From NCBI GenBank assembly GCA_025965815.1, contig JAOPWF010000821.1, forward strand, positions 1-5,174: a stretch of 5,174 nt of DNA, in the 5' to 3' direction. The translations under genes were made by a program, and so were the position numbers. How positions within the stretch are numbered: position 1 is the first letter of the stretch; each line of letters opens with the position of its first letter. Source of the stretch: Mycobacterium sp. GTDB lineage: Bacteria; Actinomycetota; Actinomycetes; Mycobacteriales; Mycobacteriaceae. The notes under the pieces were generated by a model. That model searched no databases and was not told where the DNA came from. It saw only the letters and a program-made list of their open reading frames with translations. Shown in pieces: positions 4,025-5,174 of the stretch.

Positions 4025-5174
4025 ATGCGTCGGCATCGTCAGCTGGTCACCGCCTGCCTGGTGACCGTGGGTCTGGCTCTGCTGACCGGTTGCGCTCCGC
4101 TGCTGGCCGCCAATCCGCGCTATGTCACCGACTCCGGGGCGCACCCGCAGGGCGGGGTCGCCACCACTGCTCCGCCGTCCGGGCCGCCGGCGGTGCAGGC
4201 GCCGAAGAACGACCTGTCGTGGCGGGACTGCACGTCGCGGGTGTTCGGCGACGCGGGGGTGCCCGCGCTGCCCGGCGTCTCCCTGGACTGCGCCACCTAC
4301 GACTCGAACCTGGACACGATCAACGGCGCCACCGGCACGCTGACCATCGGCGTGGTCCGCGCCCGCTCGGTGCAGACGCCGCAAGATGCCGGGCCGCTGG
4401 TGATGACCACCGGATCGGACCTGCCGTCGTCGGTGCAGCTGCCGGTCTGGCTGTCCCGGTCCGGAGCCGATGTGCTGCAGAAGAACCCGATCGTGGCAGT
4501 CGACCGACGCGGCATGGGCATGTCGGGCGGGCTGGACTGCCGCGACGTATTCGACAAGCAGGAGATGCTCGACCAGGCGCAGTTCGAGTCCGGCGACGAC
4601 CCGGTCGCCAACCTCGGCGCGATCACCATGACGGCCACCACCAGCTGCACCGACACCATCGCGCCCGGCGACTCGGCCTACGACAACGCGCACGCGGCGG
4701 AGGACATCGAGCGGCTGCGCAGCACGTGGGACGTGCCCGGCCTCGCCCTGCTCGGCATCGGCAACGGCGCGCAGGTGGCGCTGGCCTACGCCGGATCACA
4801 CCCCAGCAAGGTGGCCCGGTTGATCCTCGACTCCCCCGTTCCGCTGGGGATCAGCGCCGAAGCGGCGGCCGAGCAGCGGGTCAAGGGTGAGCAGGCCGCC
4901 CTGGACGCGTTCGCCGCCCAGTGTGCGGCGTCCAACTGCGCGCTGGGCCCGGACCCGAAGGGCGCGGTCGACTCTCTGCTGGCGGCGGCCCGCGCGGGCC
5001 GCGGCCCCGGTGGCGCATCGGTCGCGGCGATCGCCAACGCCATCTCCACCGCGCTGGGCTTCCCGCGCGGCGACCGCGTCACCGTGACGAACAACCTGGC
5101 CAACGCGCTGGCGTCGGCGCGCTCCGGGGACACCAATCAGTTGACCAACCTGATCAACCAGGCCGACGCGCTTC
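4025..5174 (+). CDS. Lipoprotein with TAP/S33-like alpha/beta-hydrolase domain, nucleophile Ser replaced by Gly (Rv2672-like); 3'-truncated
   Basis: 383 codons are visible and the frame is still open at the right edge. Residues 1-23 are a lipoprotein signal peptide: basic MRRHRQ, a hydrophobic core, and the lipobox LTGC with C23 as the lipidated residue, so the protein should be anchored outside the membrane. A Pro/Ala/Gly-rich linker follows (about 30-65). The domain then starts with WRDC and LDCATYD, as in tripeptidyl-aminopeptidase-like S33 proteins (Streptomyces TAP/SlpD, mycobacterial Hip1), and carries VAVDRRGMGMSGGLDC (157-172), the family's D-x-R-G-x-G-x-S block. The expected nucleophile elbow GxSxG reads GIGNG (244-248), with G246 (codon 4760-4762) where Ser belongs. 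The usual GGPG oxyanion loop reads TTGSDLP (128-134). The Asp and His of the triad would lie beyond the window. Likely counterpart is Rv2672, annotated as a possible secreted protease; the sequence argues against normal serine catalysis. Confidence 0.87.
   Translation, partial: MRRHRQLVTACLVTVGLALLTGCAPLLAANPRYVTDSGAHPQGGVATTAPPSGPPAVQAPKNDLSWRDCTSRVFGDAGVPALPGVSLDCATYDSNLDTINGATGTLTIGVVRARSVQTPQDAGPLVMTTGSDLPSSVQLPVWLSRSGADVLQKNPIVAVDRRGMGMSGGLDCRDVFDKQEMLDQAQFESGDDPVANLGAITMTATTSCTDTIAPGDSAYDNAHAAEDIERLRSTWDVPGLALLGIGNGAQVALAYAGSHPSKVARLILDSPVPLGISAEAAAEQRVKGEQAALDAFAAQCAASNCALGPDPKGAVDSLLAAARAGRGPGGASVAAIANAISTALGFPRGDRVTVTNNLANALASARSGDTNQLTNLINQADAL

Noticed and set aside
2968..4026. 352-codon minus-strand open frame opposite the reductase gene
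   Set aside because: It overlaps the start of the ATPase gene and the whole reductase gene, is His/Gly/Arg-rich and shows no family motif.
3950..4693. 247-codon minus-strand open frame opposite the lipoprotein gene
   Set aside because: Low-complexity Arg/Gly/Val-rich translation without motifs, lying over a well-supported gene on the other strand.
4090..4890. 266-codon plus-strand open frame inside the lipoprotein gene
   Set aside because: Arg/Ala-rich shadow frame. The lipobox, paired cysteines and hydrolase motifs are in the frame starting at 4025, which is simply cut by the window end.

Overview
The window reads as a high-GC actinobacterial chromosome, most likely a Mycobacterium or Mycolicibacterium. 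This rests on the strong G/C third-position bias, an MPT63-like secreted protein, an F420-type PPOX/FDOR enzyme, and a gene order that matches, from memory, M. tuberculosis Rv2668-Rv2669-Rv2670c-Rv2671-Rv2672. No database search was possible. Coding density is very high: seven genes, the largest gap 78 bases, and no RNA gene, mobile element or CRISPR array seen.

Layout. (1) 1-504 (+): 3' part of an O6-alkylguanine-DNA alkyltransferase (Ogt/MGMT type) whose start lies left of the window. (2) 544-966 (+): small split-barrel PPOX/FDOR-type flavin or deazaflavin (F420) enzyme. (3) 1045-1545 (+): exported MPT63-like protein with a strong Shine-Dalgarno. (4) 1570-2109 (+): GNAT acetyltransferase resembling PaiA. 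(5) 2106-3179 (-): AFG1/ZapE-type P-loop ATPase, convergent with the GNAT gene and sharing a CTAG with its stop. (6) 3214-3999 (+): stand-alone RibD-like reductase domain, divergent from the ATPase gene across only 34 bases. (7) 4025 to past the right edge (+): lipoprotein with a tripeptidyl-aminopeptidase-like alpha/beta-hydrolase domain in which the usual nucleophile serine is replaced by glycine.

The genes do not form one obvious pathway. It is a conserved mycobacterial housekeeping/cell-envelope neighbourhood, with two small detoxification or repair genes (ogt, FDOR) at its left. Two themes stand out. Five of the six visible starts lack a Shine-Dalgarno and have a -10-like hexamer 6-8 bases before the ATG, which suggests leaderless transcripts. 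The last gene looks like a degenerate hydrolase (pseudoenzyme) anchored as a lipoprotein. I saw no defence system, prophage or other unprecedented multi-gene system.
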